This document shows, piece by piece, positions 1 to 8,119 of a stretch of DNA of 64,000 nucleotides. The stretch is from Methylosinus trichosporium OB3b. Its GTDB lineage: Bacteria; Pseudomonadota; Alphaproteobacteria; Rhizobiales; Beijerinckiaceae. The notes below the pieces were generated by a model. That model worked only from the letters and a program-made list of their open reading frames with translations. It made no database searches and was not told the DNA's origin. The stretch is taken from positions 806,001 through 870,000 of the forward strand of contig NZ_CP023737.1 in the NCBI RefSeq assembly GCF_002752655.1, given 5' to 3'. Both the position numbers and the translations under genes were made by a program. The first letter of the stretch is position 1; every line of letters starts with the position of its first letter.

Positions 1-209
1 TTGTCCGCGCCCAGAATGCCGCGAAAGAAATTGCCGCCGCCGACGACGACGGCGATCTGCGTCCCGAGCTCGGCCGCGGCGGCGAGATCGGCGGCGATGC
101 GTTCCAGCGTCGGCGCATGCAGTCCGTGCGGCGCGTCGCCCATCAGCGCCTCGCCCGAGAGCTTGACGACGACCCGTCTCCACTTCGGCAGGTTCGCTGC
201 GTTCGTCAT
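1..209 (-). CDS. pyrH: UMP kinase, N-terminal part (runs off the window)
   Basis: Uridylate kinase phosphorylates UMP to UDP in pyrimidine nucleotide synthesis and is a cytoplasmic hexamer of the amino-acid-kinase fold. About 69 codons are present, read from an ATG at 209 towards base 1. They contain the family start VVVKLSGEALMG, which carries the phosphate-binding Lys, and the glycine loop VVVGGGNFFRG. The C-terminal two thirds lie outside the window. The upstream neighbour on the same strand is ptrB, about 100 bp away, instead of the rpsB-tsf pair that usually precedes pyrH in alphaproteobacteria. Family assignment is firm. The isolated position is an observation limited by the window edge. 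Confidence 0.93.
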   Translation of the reverse strand, partial: MTNAANLPKWRRVVVKLSGEALMGDAPHGLHAPTLERIAADLAAAAELGTQIAVVVGGGNFFRGILGAD

Positions 210-309
210 GCCCGCGCCTCTTCGTCTCGCCAATCGGATCGATCGGAGGCCTTGATAGGCGAGCCGCGGCGGCCCGGCAAGGACGGAGGATCGCGATCCT
301 TCGACCGCC

Positions 310-2430
310 CTACGCCCCCGCCCTCCCCGCGCAGGCGAGCGCAAAGGCCCATTCCAGCGCCACCTCCTCGAGCCGCTCGAACCGGCCGGAGGCGCCGGCA
401 TGGCCGGCCTCCATATTCGTGCGCAGCAGGACGGGGCCGCCGCCGGTCATGCGCTCACGCAGGCGCGCCACCCATTTCAGCGGCTCCCAATAGGTCACGC
501 GCGGATCGGTGAGGCCGGCGAGCGCGAGAATCGCCGGATAGGCTTTCGCCGCCACATTGTCATAGGGCGAATAGGCGGCGAGCCGGTCATAGGCCGCGGC
601 GTCGGCGATCGGATTGCCCCATTCCTCCCATTCGGGCGGGGTCAAGGGCAGATCGTCGCGCAGCATTGTGCTCAGCACGTCGACGAACGGCACGCCGGCG
701 ATGACCCCGGAGAACAGCTCCGGCGCCATATTGGCGATCGCCCCCATCAGCATGCCGCCGGCGCTCGCGCCTTGTGCGATGATCCCGCCCTCCTTCGCAT
801 AGCCTGCCGCGATCAGATGGCGCGCCGCGGCGATGAAGTCGGTGAAGGTGTTGGTCTTGTGCTCGAGCTTGCCGTTCTCGTACCAGCTCCAGCCCTTGTC
901 GGTACCCCCGCGCGTATGGGCGAGCGCATAGACGAAGCCGCGATCGACCAACGACAGTGCATGGCTATCGAAGCTCGCCGACAAAGGATGCCCGTAGGCG
1001 CCGTAGCCATAGAGCAGCGTCGGCGCGCCGCCGCCGAGCGCGAGATCGGCGCGATGCAGCACGGTGACGGGAACCTCCACGCCGTCCGAAGCGCGCGCGA
1101 ACAGGCGGCGCGTCACATAATTCTTCGGATCATGGCCCGAAGGGATCTCCTCGCGCTTCAGCAGCAGGCGCGCTCGCGCCCGCATGTCGTAATCATAGGT
1201 CTCCTCGGGCGTCGTCATCGAGGAATAGGTGAAGCGCAGAACCTCGGTGTCGAACTCGAGTCCCGTCTGCAGTCGCAGCGCATAGGCCTCCTCGGCGAAG
1301 GCGATGGCGTGCTCCTCGCCGCTCGCCAGCTCGCGGATCATGATGCGCGGCAGACCGTTCTCACGCTCGACCCAGGCGAGATGGCGCGCATAGACCGTGC
1401 CGACGACGATGAGACGCCCCGAAACATGCGGCACGACCATGCGCCAATCGGCGCGCGCGGCGCTCGTCAGCGGCGCGCGAAAAATCGCGAAATCCTCGGC
1501 GCCGTCGGCATTGGCGCGGATGTAGAGATCATCGCCATGCGGCTCGACGTCGTAACGCAGCTTCGGCTCGCGCGGAGCGACGAGCCGCGGCTTCGCATGC
1601 TTGTCGCGAATGTCGATCAGATGGCATTCGCTGGCGTCATGGCCGCGAATCGCGACAATGGCGAAGCGCCCGCAACGGCTGCGATCCAGAGACACGAACC
1701 AGGCCGGATCGCGCTCCTCGACGATCAGCGCGTCGCTCGCCGGATCGGCGCCGACATCGTGACGGAACACTTGCGCGGTACGGTGATTCTCATCGACGCG
1801 GACATAATAGAAGCTCGTCGAATCGGCGCTCCACACCATGGAGCCGTCGCTGTGCGTGACGACGTCCGGCCGGTCCTTCCCGTCCGCGATGGCGCGAGTG
1901 CGGATCGAATAATATTCCGAGCCCTTGTCGTCGACGCTCCAGGCGAGCTGCGCATGATCGGGCGAATGATCGATCTCGCCGATATCGAAGAAATGCGCCT
2001 CGCCCGCTTCTTCGTCGCCGTCGAAGAGAATGTGCTCCTCGCCGCCGCCGCGCGGCGCGCGGCAATAGAGCGTGTGCTCGCCCCCTTCGCGAAAACGCTC
2101 GAAATAGGCGTGCGGACCATCCGGCCACGGCGGCTCGCTGTCGTCCTCCTTGATGCGGCCGCGCAGCTCCGTTTGCAATTTTTCGCGCAGGGCGCCGAGC
2201 GGCGCGAGCGCCGCGTTGCAATAGGCGTTCTCGGCCCGCACCAGATCGGCGATGTCGGAAGGCAGCGTCGCCGGATCGCTCAGCACCTCGCGCCAGCTCT
2301 CGGCGGCGAGCCAAGCATAGGGATCATCGAGAACGCGGCCATGGGTGACGCGGCGGGTCGGCCGCTTCTCGGCGACCGGCGGGGTCGCTGCGGAAAGGGC
2401 GAAGGCGGTTTCAGGGGCGGATGCCGCCAT
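310..2430 (-). CDS. ptrB: Oligopeptidase B (S9A serine peptidase)
   Basis: Cleaves short peptides after Arg or Lys; a cytoplasmic prolyl-oligopeptidase-family enzyme. The 706-residue length fits the family (about 690-710). The N-terminal half (about 70-420) is the beta-propeller and the C-terminal third is the alpha/beta-hydrolase domain. The nucleophile is Ser556 in GASAGG (GGSAGG is commoner), with probable partners Asp642 (LTDPRV) and His677 (EAGHAGASG). The region GGTDKGWSWYENGK is typical of oligopeptidase B. The start MAASAPETAF lies 24 bases from a family A repeat. It is divergent from fhcB. Nothing suggests damage. Confidence 0.93.
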   Translation of the reverse strand: MAASAPETAFALSAATPPVAEKRPTRRVTHGRVLDDPYAWLAAESWREVLSDPATLPSDIADLVRAENAYCNAALAPLGALREKLQTELRGRIKEDDSEPPWPDGPHAYFERFREGGEHTLYCRAPRGGGEEHILFDGDEEAGEAHFFDIGEIDHSPDHAQLAWSVDDKGSEYYSIRTRAIADGKDRPDVVTHSDGSMVWSADSTSFYYVRVDENHRTAQVFRHDVGADPASDALIVEERDPAWFVSLDRSRCGRFAIVAIRGHDASECHLIDIRDKHAKPRLVAPREPKLRYDVEPHGDDLYIRANADGAEDFAIFRAPLTSAARADWRMVVPHVSGRLIVVGTVYARHLAWVERENGLPRIMIRELASGEEHAIAFAEEAYALRLQTGLEFDTEVLRFTYSSMTTPEETYDYDMRARARLLLKREEIPSGHDPKNYVTRRLFARASDGVEVPVTVLHRADLALGGGAPTLLYGYGAYGHPLSASFDSHALSLVDRGFVYALAHTRGGTDKGWSWYENGKLEHKTNTFTDFIAAARHLIAAGYAKEGGIIAQGASAGGMLMGAIANMAPELFSGVIAGVPFVDVLSTMLRDDLPLTPPEWEEWGNPIADAAAYDRLAAYSPYDNVAAKAYPAILALAGLTDPRVTYWEPLKWVARLRERMTGGGPVLLRTNMEAGHAGASGRFERLEEVALEWAFALACAGRAGA

Positions 2431-2452
2431 TGATGTTTCCTCATAGGAAGGC

Positions 2453-2531
2453 CGTCATTGCGCGAGGAGCGAAGCAATCCAGAGCCCAGCCCGCGGCGCG
2501 GGTTGGATTCGCCTGCGGATCGCGACGACGG
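2453..2531. repeat. Family A palindromic repeat, degenerate copy
   Basis: The left arm reads GTCATTGCGCGAGGAGCGAA followed by GCAATCC. The right arm (GGATTCGCCTGCGGATCGCGACGAC) is a decayed inverted version. It matches copies at about 19880, 23111 and 56808. It lies in the divergent spacer between ptrB and fhcB, so it may fold in either transcript. Confidence 0.7.
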
Positions 2532-2718
2532 CCGCCGGTTTTCTCGGGCCATCGACCCGGAAGATAGAATTGAGGCGCGAGGATGTCTCGACTTCCTGCG
2601 CCGTGGCTGATAGGCATAGCGCGCGACGCAGGCTCCGACCAGGGGCCGCGCCGCTCTTGCCTTCGCCTTCGGCCGTCGCGCCGGGAGCGGACAAAAAAGC
2701 GCGGGCGCAAACCCGGGC

Positions 2719-3840
2719 ATGGTGGAAACATCGGTTGAGGCAATGAGCAACGCGACGCTCGACGGAAAATCTATTTCTCCCGAAGACGCCTACGAACAAG
2801 CCGCGAAAATTCTGCAGGGCGCGAATTTTCCCCTGGTGGCCGGCCTCGGGGCCGACATCGCCGGGGCGCAGGCGGCGATCCTGCTCGCCGAGCGGCTGCG
2901 CGGCGCCTTCGATCATCTCGCTTCCCGCGATTCGCTGACCGATCTCGAGGTCTTGCGTTCGGCCGGCGTCTTCGTGACGACGCCGAACGAGGCCCGCGTG
3001 CGCGCCGACGTCGTGCTGCTGGTGGGCCCGGGCCTGCCCGGCTACTGGCCGGCGATCTTCGATCGGCTGGCGCTGGACAAAGAGACGGTCCACGGCGGCC
3101 GCACGGCGCGCAAGGTGCTGTGGATCGGGCCCAAGCGCAATGAGGCCAAGCTCGACGGGGTCGAGATCGAGACGATCCCCGCGACCGAGGCGGAACTGCC
3201 GGGCGTGCTGGCCGCTCTGCGCGCGCGCGTCGGCGGCCGCCCCGTGGCGCTCGGCGGCGCCGCGCTGAAAAAACTCGACGCCGCCGCCGAGACGCTGAAG
3301 GGCGCGCGCTTCGGCGTCGCCGTCTGGGCCTCCGCGGGGCTCGATGCGCTCGTCGTCGAGATGCTGCAGGGCATGATCGCCGAGCTCAACGCCACGACGC
3401 GCTTCACCGGCGTGCCGATCGGCGGGCGGGCGGACGCCACCGGCGTGCTGCAAGCCTCCGCCTGGATGACCGGCTTTCCGCCGCGCACGGGCTTCGGCCG
3501 CGGCTATCCCGAGCACGACACATGGCGCTTCGAGGCCGCCCGCCTCGTCGAGAGCGGCGAGGCCGACGCGGCCCTGTGGATTTCCGCCTATGACGGCGAG
3601 CCGCCGCCGTGGGAGGAGGCCGACATACCGCTGATCACGCTGGGGCCGCCGGGCGCCGCGCCCAAGCGCGGCCTCTTCATCGCGGTCGGCAAGCCCGGCG
3701 AGAGCTATGACGCGGTGGAGTTCGCGCAGGAGACGAGCTCGATGGTGTTGCGGCGGGCGAGCGCCCCGGCCGAGCTGCCGAGCGTCGCACAGGCGATCGC
3801 CGCCATCAGCGCCAAATTTTCGGAGGACCTGCCGTGCTGA
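2719..3840 (+). CDS. fhcB: Formyltransferase/hydrolase complex subunit B (formylmethanofuran dehydrogenase B-like)
   Basis: Subunit of the bacterial Fhc complex, which releases formate from formyl-methylofuran in the H4MPT-linked formaldehyde oxidation pathway. It resembles archaeal FwdB/FmdB, a molybdopterin oxidoreductase subunit. Here the only cysteine in the 373 residues is the last residue. The N-terminal [4Fe-4S] cysteines and the active-site Cys/Sec of the archaeal enzyme are therefore absent, as is known for methylotroph FhcB, and this subunit is probably structural. It heads a four-gene operon and overlaps fhcA by 7 bp. An ATG at 2743 (MSNATLDG) is an alternative start; neither start has an ideal ribosome site. 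Confidence 0.92.
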   Translation: MVETSVEAMSNATLDGKSISPEDAYEQAAKILQGANFPLVAGLGADIAGAQAAILLAERLRGAFDHLASRDSLTDLEVLRSAGVFVTTPNEARVRADVVLLVGPGLPGYWPAIFDRLALDKETVHGGRTARKVLWIGPKRNEAKLDGVEIETIPATEAELPGVLAALRARVGGRPVALGGAALKKLDAAAETLKGARFGVAVWASAGLDALVVEMLQGMIAELNATTRFTGVPIGGRADATGVLQASAWMTGFPPRTGFGRGYPEHDTWRFEAARLVESGEADAALWISAYDGEPPPWEEADIPLITLGPPGAAPKRGLFIAVGKPGESYDAVEFAQETSSMVLRRASAPAELPSVAQAIAAISAKFSEDLPC

Positions 3841-5468
3841 TCTCGCTCCGCGGCGGCCATGTCGTCGATCCCGTCAACGGCGTCGACGCCGTCGGCGATC
3901 TCTTCATCGAGGACGGCCGCATCGTCGCGCCCCCCGCCGGACGCACGCCGGACGTCGAGCATGACGTCTCCGGCCATGTCGTCATGGCCGGAGCCATCGA
4001 CATCCATTCGCATATCGCCGGCGGCGGCGTGAACACGGCGCGGCTGCTGCTGCCGGAGGCGCATCGCGGCCATCGGCCGCGCCCCGCCAATACGCCGCTG
4101 TCGACGGCCGGCTGGTCGACCTTCGAGACCGGCCGCCTCTATGCGCAAATGGGCTACACAACGGTGATCGAGCCGGCGGTGTCGCCGCATCATGCGCTGC
4201 ACGCCCATCTCGAGCTGGCCGACATCCCGATCATCGACAAGGGTTTCCTGACGGTGCTCGGCAATGAGGACTTTCTCCTCTCCGCCTTCCGCGACGGGGC
4301 CAGTCAGGACTCGGTCGTCGATTACATCGGCGCCACTCTGGAGGCGACGCGGGCGATCGGCGTCAAATGCGTCAACGCCGGCGGCGTCGACGCCTTCAAG
4401 CAGAACATCCGCCATTTCTCGCTCGATGATGTGGTGCCCGAGTATGGCCTCTCGTCGCGCGCCATCTTCCAGAAGCTGCAGCAGGCGGTGAACGCCACCA
4501 AGATTCGCCACCCGCTGCATCTGCATATGAACAATCTCGGCCTGCCCGGCAATGTCGAGACGGCGCTCGCCACCATCGACGCCTCGCAGGGCCTGCCGCT
4601 GCATCTCGCCCATGTGCAGTTCTACGCCTATGGAACCGAAGGCAAGAACGGCTTCTCCTCGGCGGCCGCGCGGTTCGCCGAGACGATCAACGCCAATAAG
4701 AATGTCACGGTCGACGTCGGTCAGGTGATGTTCGCCGAGATCGTGACCATCTCCTCCGACGTGATGAAGCAGTTCAACAGCCTGCCCGGCGGGCGGCCGA
4801 AGAAGGGCGTCATCTTCGATGGCGATTCGAACGGCCTCGGCGTCGTTCCTTACGCCTATCGGGTGTCGGACTTCTTCAATGCGGTGCAATGGGCGGCGGG
4901 CCTCGAGCTGTTCCTGCTCGTCAATGATCCGATGCAGGTGTTCTTCACCACCGACCATCCGAACGGCGCGCCCTTCACCACCTATCCGGAGGTGCTCGCG
5001 CTGCTGATGAGCGCCGACCGTCGCGCGCAATATTGCTCGCGGCTGCCGGCCGAGGTGCTGGAGCTCACCAATCTGCCATCGATCAAGCGCGAGTATACGT
5101 TCTATGAAATCGCGACCATGACGCGCGCGGCGCCGCGCCGGCTCTATGGTTTCGAGGATCGCGGCCATCTCGGCGCAGGCTCCGTGGCCGATATAGCGGT
5201 CTACAAGCCGCAGACCGACAAGGCCGCCATGTTCCGCAACGCGGCTTACGTGTTCAAGGACGGCAATCTCGTCGTGCGCGACGGCAAGGTCTCGCATTAC
5301 ACCAAGGGAAGGACGCTGCGCGTGCGGCCCGAATACGACCGGGCGATCAACAGCCGCCTCGACACTTATTACGATGGGCTCTACGGCCTGCCGCGCTCGA
5401 TGTTCGAGGTGCAGGACGCGGCGCTGCCGGCGACCGCCGCCTTCTCGGAGGTCCCATGCCGCAGCTGA
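3834..5468 (+). CDS. fhcA: Formyltransferase/hydrolase complex subunit A (zinc amidohydrolase)
   Basis: Catalytic hydrolase subunit of Fhc. It hydrolyses formyl-methylofuran to formate and methylofuran using a binuclear zinc site of the amidohydrolase fold. The first metal motif, DIHSH, places His58 and His60 close to the FwdA ligand positions, and MAGAIDIHSH is typical of formylmethanofuran dehydrogenase subunit A. The length of 544 residues fits. It starts at a GTG inside the end of fhcB (7-bp overlap), which implies translational coupling, and its end overlaps fhcD by 13 bp. Known of the family: the complex is FhcABCD and carries a polyglutamylated methylofuran cofactor. Confidence 0.95.
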   Translation: MLISLRGGHVVDPVNGVDAVGDLFIEDGRIVAPPAGRTPDVEHDVSGHVVMAGAIDIHSHIAGGGVNTARLLLPEAHRGHRPRPANTPLSTAGWSTFETGRLYAQMGYTTVIEPAVSPHHALHAHLELADIPIIDKGFLTVLGNEDFLLSAFRDGASQDSVVDYIGATLEATRAIGVKCVNAGGVDAFKQNIRHFSLDDVVPEYGLSSRAIFQKLQQAVNATKIRHPLHLHMNNLGLPGNVETALATIDASQGLPLHLAHVQFYAYGTEGKNGFSSAAARFAETINANKNVTVDVGQVMFAEIVTISSDVMKQFNSLPGGRPKKGVIFDGDSNGLGVVPYAYRVSDFFNAVQWAAGLELFLLVNDPMQVFFTTDHPNGAPFTTYPEVLALLMSADRRAQYCSRLPAEVLELTNLPSIKREYTFYEIATMTRAAPRRLYGFEDRGHLGAGSVADIAVYKPQTDKAAMFRNAAYVFKDGNLVVRDGKVSHYTKGRTLRVRPEYDRAINSRLDTYYDGLYGLPRSMFEVQDAALPATAAFSEVPCRS

Positions 5469-6361
5469 TCCGCAAAGGAATCCGCATCGACGAGAGCTTC
5501 GCCGAGGCGTTCCCGATGACCGGGGCCGGCGTCGTCATCACGGCGCCGACCCGCAAATGGGCGCTGCAGGCGGCGACCACGATGACCGGCTACGCCACCT
5601 CGGTGATCGGCTGCGATTGCGAGGCCGGCATCGACTGCGAATTGGCCGGTCGCGACACGCCGGACGGACGTCCGGGCGTGCGCGTGCTGCTGTTCGGCTT
5701 CTCGCCCAAGAGCGTCGGGAAGGCGTTGGTCAATCGCATCGGCCAATGTGTGCTGACCTGCCCGGGCAGCGCCGTCTTCTCCGCCTTCGACGGCGAGGAG
5801 AAGATCAAGGTCGGCGATTCGATGCGCCAGTTCGGCGACAAATGGCAGATCTCCAAGGCCATCGACGGGCGCCGCTACTGGCGCGTGCCGGTGATGGATG
5901 GTGAGTTTCTGGTCGAAAGCCAGGTCGGCCTCACCAAGAAATCGGTCGGCGGCGGCAATCTGCTGATCATGGGCGAGGATTGGGCCAGCACCATGCGCGC
6001 GACCGAGGCGGCCGTCGAGGCCGTCCATGCGACTCCGGACGCGATCGCCCCCTTCCCCGGCGGCGTGGTGCGCTCCGGCTCCAAGGTCGGCTCCAAATAT
6101 AAGGGCATGGGCGCATCGACCAATGACGCCTATTGCCCGACTTTGCGCGGCGCGACCAATAGCGCGCTCGACGCCGATATCGGCTGCGTGCTGGAGATCG
6201 TCATCGACGGCCTCACCAGCGAGGCTGTCTCGGCGGCGATGCGCGCTGGCCTCAAAGCCATTATCGCGCTCGGCCCCAAGACCGGCGCCAAGCGCGTCGG
6301 CGCCGGCAATTACGGCGGCAAGCTCGGCCCCTTCCACTATCATCTGAAGGATCTCGTGTAA
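5456..6361 (+). CDS. fhcD: Formylmethanofuran--tetrahydromethanopterin N-formyltransferase
   Basis: Moves the formyl group from 5-formyl-H4MPT to methylofuran, the step before formate release in the Fhc complex. The 301-residue protein has the Ftr features: start MPQLIRKGIRIDESFAEAFP, TAPTRKWALQAA, CEAGIDCE, GDSMRQFGDKWQ and the C-terminal GAGNYGGKLGPFHYHL. A clear ribosome site (GGAGGTCCC) precedes the ATG at 5456 inside the end of fhcA. Its stop codon abuts the GTG of fhcC with no gap. Cytoplasmic. Identification is firm. Confidence 0.96.
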   Translation: MPQLIRKGIRIDESFAEAFPMTGAGVVITAPTRKWALQAATTMTGYATSVIGCDCEAGIDCELAGRDTPDGRPGVRVLLFGFSPKSVGKALVNRIGQCVLTCPGSAVFSAFDGEEKIKVGDSMRQFGDKWQISKAIDGRRYWRVPVMDGEFLVESQVGLTKKSVGGGNLLIMGEDWASTMRATEAAVEAVHATPDAIAPFPGGVVRSGSKVGSKYKGMGASTNDAYCPTLRGATNSALDADIGCVLEIVIDGLTSEAVSAAMRAGLKAIIALGPKTGAKRVGAGNYGGKLGPFHYHLKDLV

Positions 6362-7171
6362 GTGAAGCCGCTTCTCTTCACGCTGAAAGCCGAGCCCGAC
6401 CAGCGGCTCGACCTCTCCGGCCTCACGCCGGACCGTCTCGTGCGCCGCACCGTCAAGGAGATCGAGGAGATTTCCATCGGCACGACGCGCAACGCCGTGA
6501 AGGTCGGCGATCTGTTCAAGGTGAAGCTCGGCGAGGCCACCTCGGTGCGCTTCGACGGCGGCTCCGACCGTTTCGACCTTCTCGGCGCCAAGCTCCTCCC
6601 CGGCTTCGAAATCCATGTCGAGGGCGATGTCGGCGCACAGCTCGGCCGCGCGGCCAAGGGCGGAACAATCACGGTGGCCGGCGACGCCGGGGCCTATGCC
6701 GCCTCGCAATCGGCGGGCGCGCATATCGACATCTACGGCCACGCCGGCGACTTCCTCGGCGCGCCGCTGGCGGGCGAGATGGCCGGCATGTCGGGCGGAC
6801 GCGTGATTGTGCGCGGCAGCGTCGGGGCGCGTTGCGGCGACCGGCTGCGCCGCGGCATCATCATTGTCGAGGGCGACGCGGGCGACGACCTCGGCTCGAG
6901 GGCCATTGCCGGCACGATCATCGTGCTCGGCGAGGCGGGCGAGCGGATCGGCTATCTCAATAAGCGCGCCTCGATCGTGCTATCCGGGGAATACGACCTC
7001 GGGCCGACCTATGTCGATTGCGGCGCGCATAACCTCGGCTTCGCCAAGCTGTTCGCCAAATCTCTGGCGCAAGAGAGCCGCGGCGCCTCGCGCCTGCTGT
7101 CCGGCCGCCTGCAGCGCTATGCGGGCGACACGGCGGTGTTCGGCAAGGGCGAGATTTTGATTCCGGCATGA
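6362..7171 (+). CDS. fhcC: Formyltransferase/hydrolase complex subunit C
   Basis: Structural subunit of Fhc with the glutamate-synthase-alpha-C-like beta-helix fold. The 269 residues show the repeated Gly-rich turns of that fold from about residue 85 to 200 (GDVGAQLGRAAKGG, GDAGAYAASQSAGA, GHAGDFLGAPLAG, GSVGARCGDRLRRG, GDAGDDLGSRAIAG). It starts at a GTG directly after the fhcD stop, giving the tight order B-A-D-C. The family FwdC/FmdC holds the A and B subunits together. It is the last gene of the operon; the next gene is convergent. Confidence 0.94.
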   Translation: MKPLLFTLKAEPDQRLDLSGLTPDRLVRRTVKEIEEISIGTTRNAVKVGDLFKVKLGEATSVRFDGGSDRFDLLGAKLLPGFEIHVEGDVGAQLGRAAKGGTITVAGDAGAYAASQSAGAHIDIYGHAGDFLGAPLAGEMAGMSGGRVIVRGSVGARCGDRLRRGIIIVEGDAGDDLGSRAIAGTIIVLGEAGERIGYLNKRASIVLSGEYDLGPTYVDCGAHNLGFAKLFAKSLAQESRGASRLLSGRLQRYAGDTAVFGKGEILIPA

Positions 7172-7257
7172 CGCGGGGTGTCGAGGCGTTTCGACTACGC
7201 AGTCGGCTCTTTCCCATGAAGGGCCGCCGCGTCCGTTTCTCGAAAGCCGCCTCGACA

Positions 7258-7578
7258 TTATCCTCCGGCACATGACCTCAATTGCTCGAGGAGAGCCGCG
7301 CTCACGCCAAGCTCATCCGTCGATGCGCCGACCAGCGCGAAAAACGATTCGATCGTCGCCTCATCCATGTCGATGGCGGCTTGCCGACCTGCGATCCTGT
7401 GCGTCAATTCGTTGAAACGCCGCAGCCGGGGTGGATCGACGACATCGTCGGTCCCAGCCAGATAAGTTCCCCGCGCGAGAATCGTGAGCGCGAGAATGGC
7501 TCGGCCGCACCAAGCGATACGCCCGTCGGTCGACATTTTCGAGAAAGTCTCGAGTTCCGCTCGCCATTCGGGGGACAT
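7258..7578 (-). CDS. Small hypothetical protein
   Basis: A 106-residue protein from an ATG at 7578 (MSPEWRAELETFSKM); a TTG 21 bases upstream is a weaker option. GAGAAAG lies about 6 bases before the ATG. Composition is ordinary for a soluble helical protein (AILALTILARGTYLAG could be a buried or membrane helix near residue 30). No motif was recognised. It converges on fhcC with an 86-bp gap and is not obviously part of that operon. Function unknown. Confidence 0.5.
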   Translation of the reverse strand: MSPEWRAELETFSKMSTDGRIAWCGRAILALTILARGTYLAGTDDVVDPPRLRRFNELTHRIAGRQAAIDMDEATIESFFALVGASTDELGVSAALLEQLRSCAGG

Positions 7579-7602
7579 GGTTCGCTTTCTCGAGTCCAAC
7601 GA

Positions 7603-7630
7603 TCCGCTTCGGAGATTTGCCCGAAGCGGA
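7603..7630. other. Perfect 10-bp hairpin upstream of pqqA
   Basis: TCCGCTTCGG, an 8-base loop, then CCGAAGCGGA form a perfect inverted repeat about 230 bases before pqqA and just upstream of the divergent small gene at 7258-7578. It could be a protein-binding palindrome or an RNA hairpin. No function can be assigned from sequence alone. Confidence 0.45.
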
Positions 7631-7858
7631 CGCCCCGGAACGACGGAACACGCCAGAAATAGTCCTTATCCCCCAGATTGTTGCGCTGCAATCGGGAAAC
7701 TTTTGCCGACACGCGTCCCAAAATGCCGAATTGCACGAGAAGGGCCCTTATGCTAATTCTCGGCCCAGCTCAAACCTGCCAGCTCATGCGGAAACAGCGA
7801 GAGAAGCAGGATGAGACAGCGCCCCGAAAGGGCGAATTCTTCAAATGGAGGAAGTGAC

Positions 7859-7936
7859 ATGGCCTGGACCGCTCCGGTGATCGTCGAAGTCTGCGTCGGC
7901 ATGGAAATCACCAGCTACGAGTCCGCTGAGATCTAA
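7859..7936 (+). CDS. pqqA: PqqA, precursor peptide of the cofactor PQQ (orphan copy)
   Basis: A 25-residue peptide beginning MAWTAPVIVEVCVGMEITSY and ending ESAEI. PqqA is the ribosomal substrate of PQQ synthesis: the radical SAM enzyme PqqE joins its conserved Glu and Tyr, here Glu16 and Tyr20 in E-ITS-Y. A strong ribosome site (GGAGGAAG) precedes the ATG. No pqqB, C, D or E gene is nearby: the next gene is convergent and secreted, so this is an orphan copy. PQQ serves methanol dehydrogenase, so an extra pqqA suits a methylotroph. A strong hairpin follows 41 bases after the stop. The peptide is shorter than annotation cut-offs and easily missed. Confidence 0.9.
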   Translation: MAWTAPVIVEVCVGMEITSYESAEI

Positions 7937-7976
7937 TCTCTCGGCGATATCCGCCCTTCGGAGGCGGCTGAATTTT

Positions 7977-8030
7977 CGAGCCGGTAAGAAGCCCGCTTTA
8001 CCTCACGGATGCGGGCTTCTTACCGGCTCG
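7977..8030 (+). terminator. Very stable 20-bp perfect hairpin after pqqA
   Basis: Two 20-base arms, 7977-7996 (CGAGCCGGTAAGAAGCCCGC) and 8011-8030, are exact reverse complements around a 14-base loop. It starts 41 bases after the pqqA stop. There is no U-run, so it may act as an RNA 3'-end stabiliser as much as a terminator. The palindrome would act equally on transcripts of the convergent gene at 8120-9109. Confidence 0.75.
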
Positions 8031-8119
8031 CTCGTTCCCACGAGCGCTCAAGCGCGCGGGTTCGACAAGCGCGGCGCGGACGCCGCGCGAATCTTTTCAC
8101 GGCTCGGGACGCCGACTGA

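Noticed and set aside
7484..7814. Short plus-strand frames upstream of pqqA
   Set aside because: Low-complexity composition, poor ribosome sites and overlap with the likely pqqA leader.
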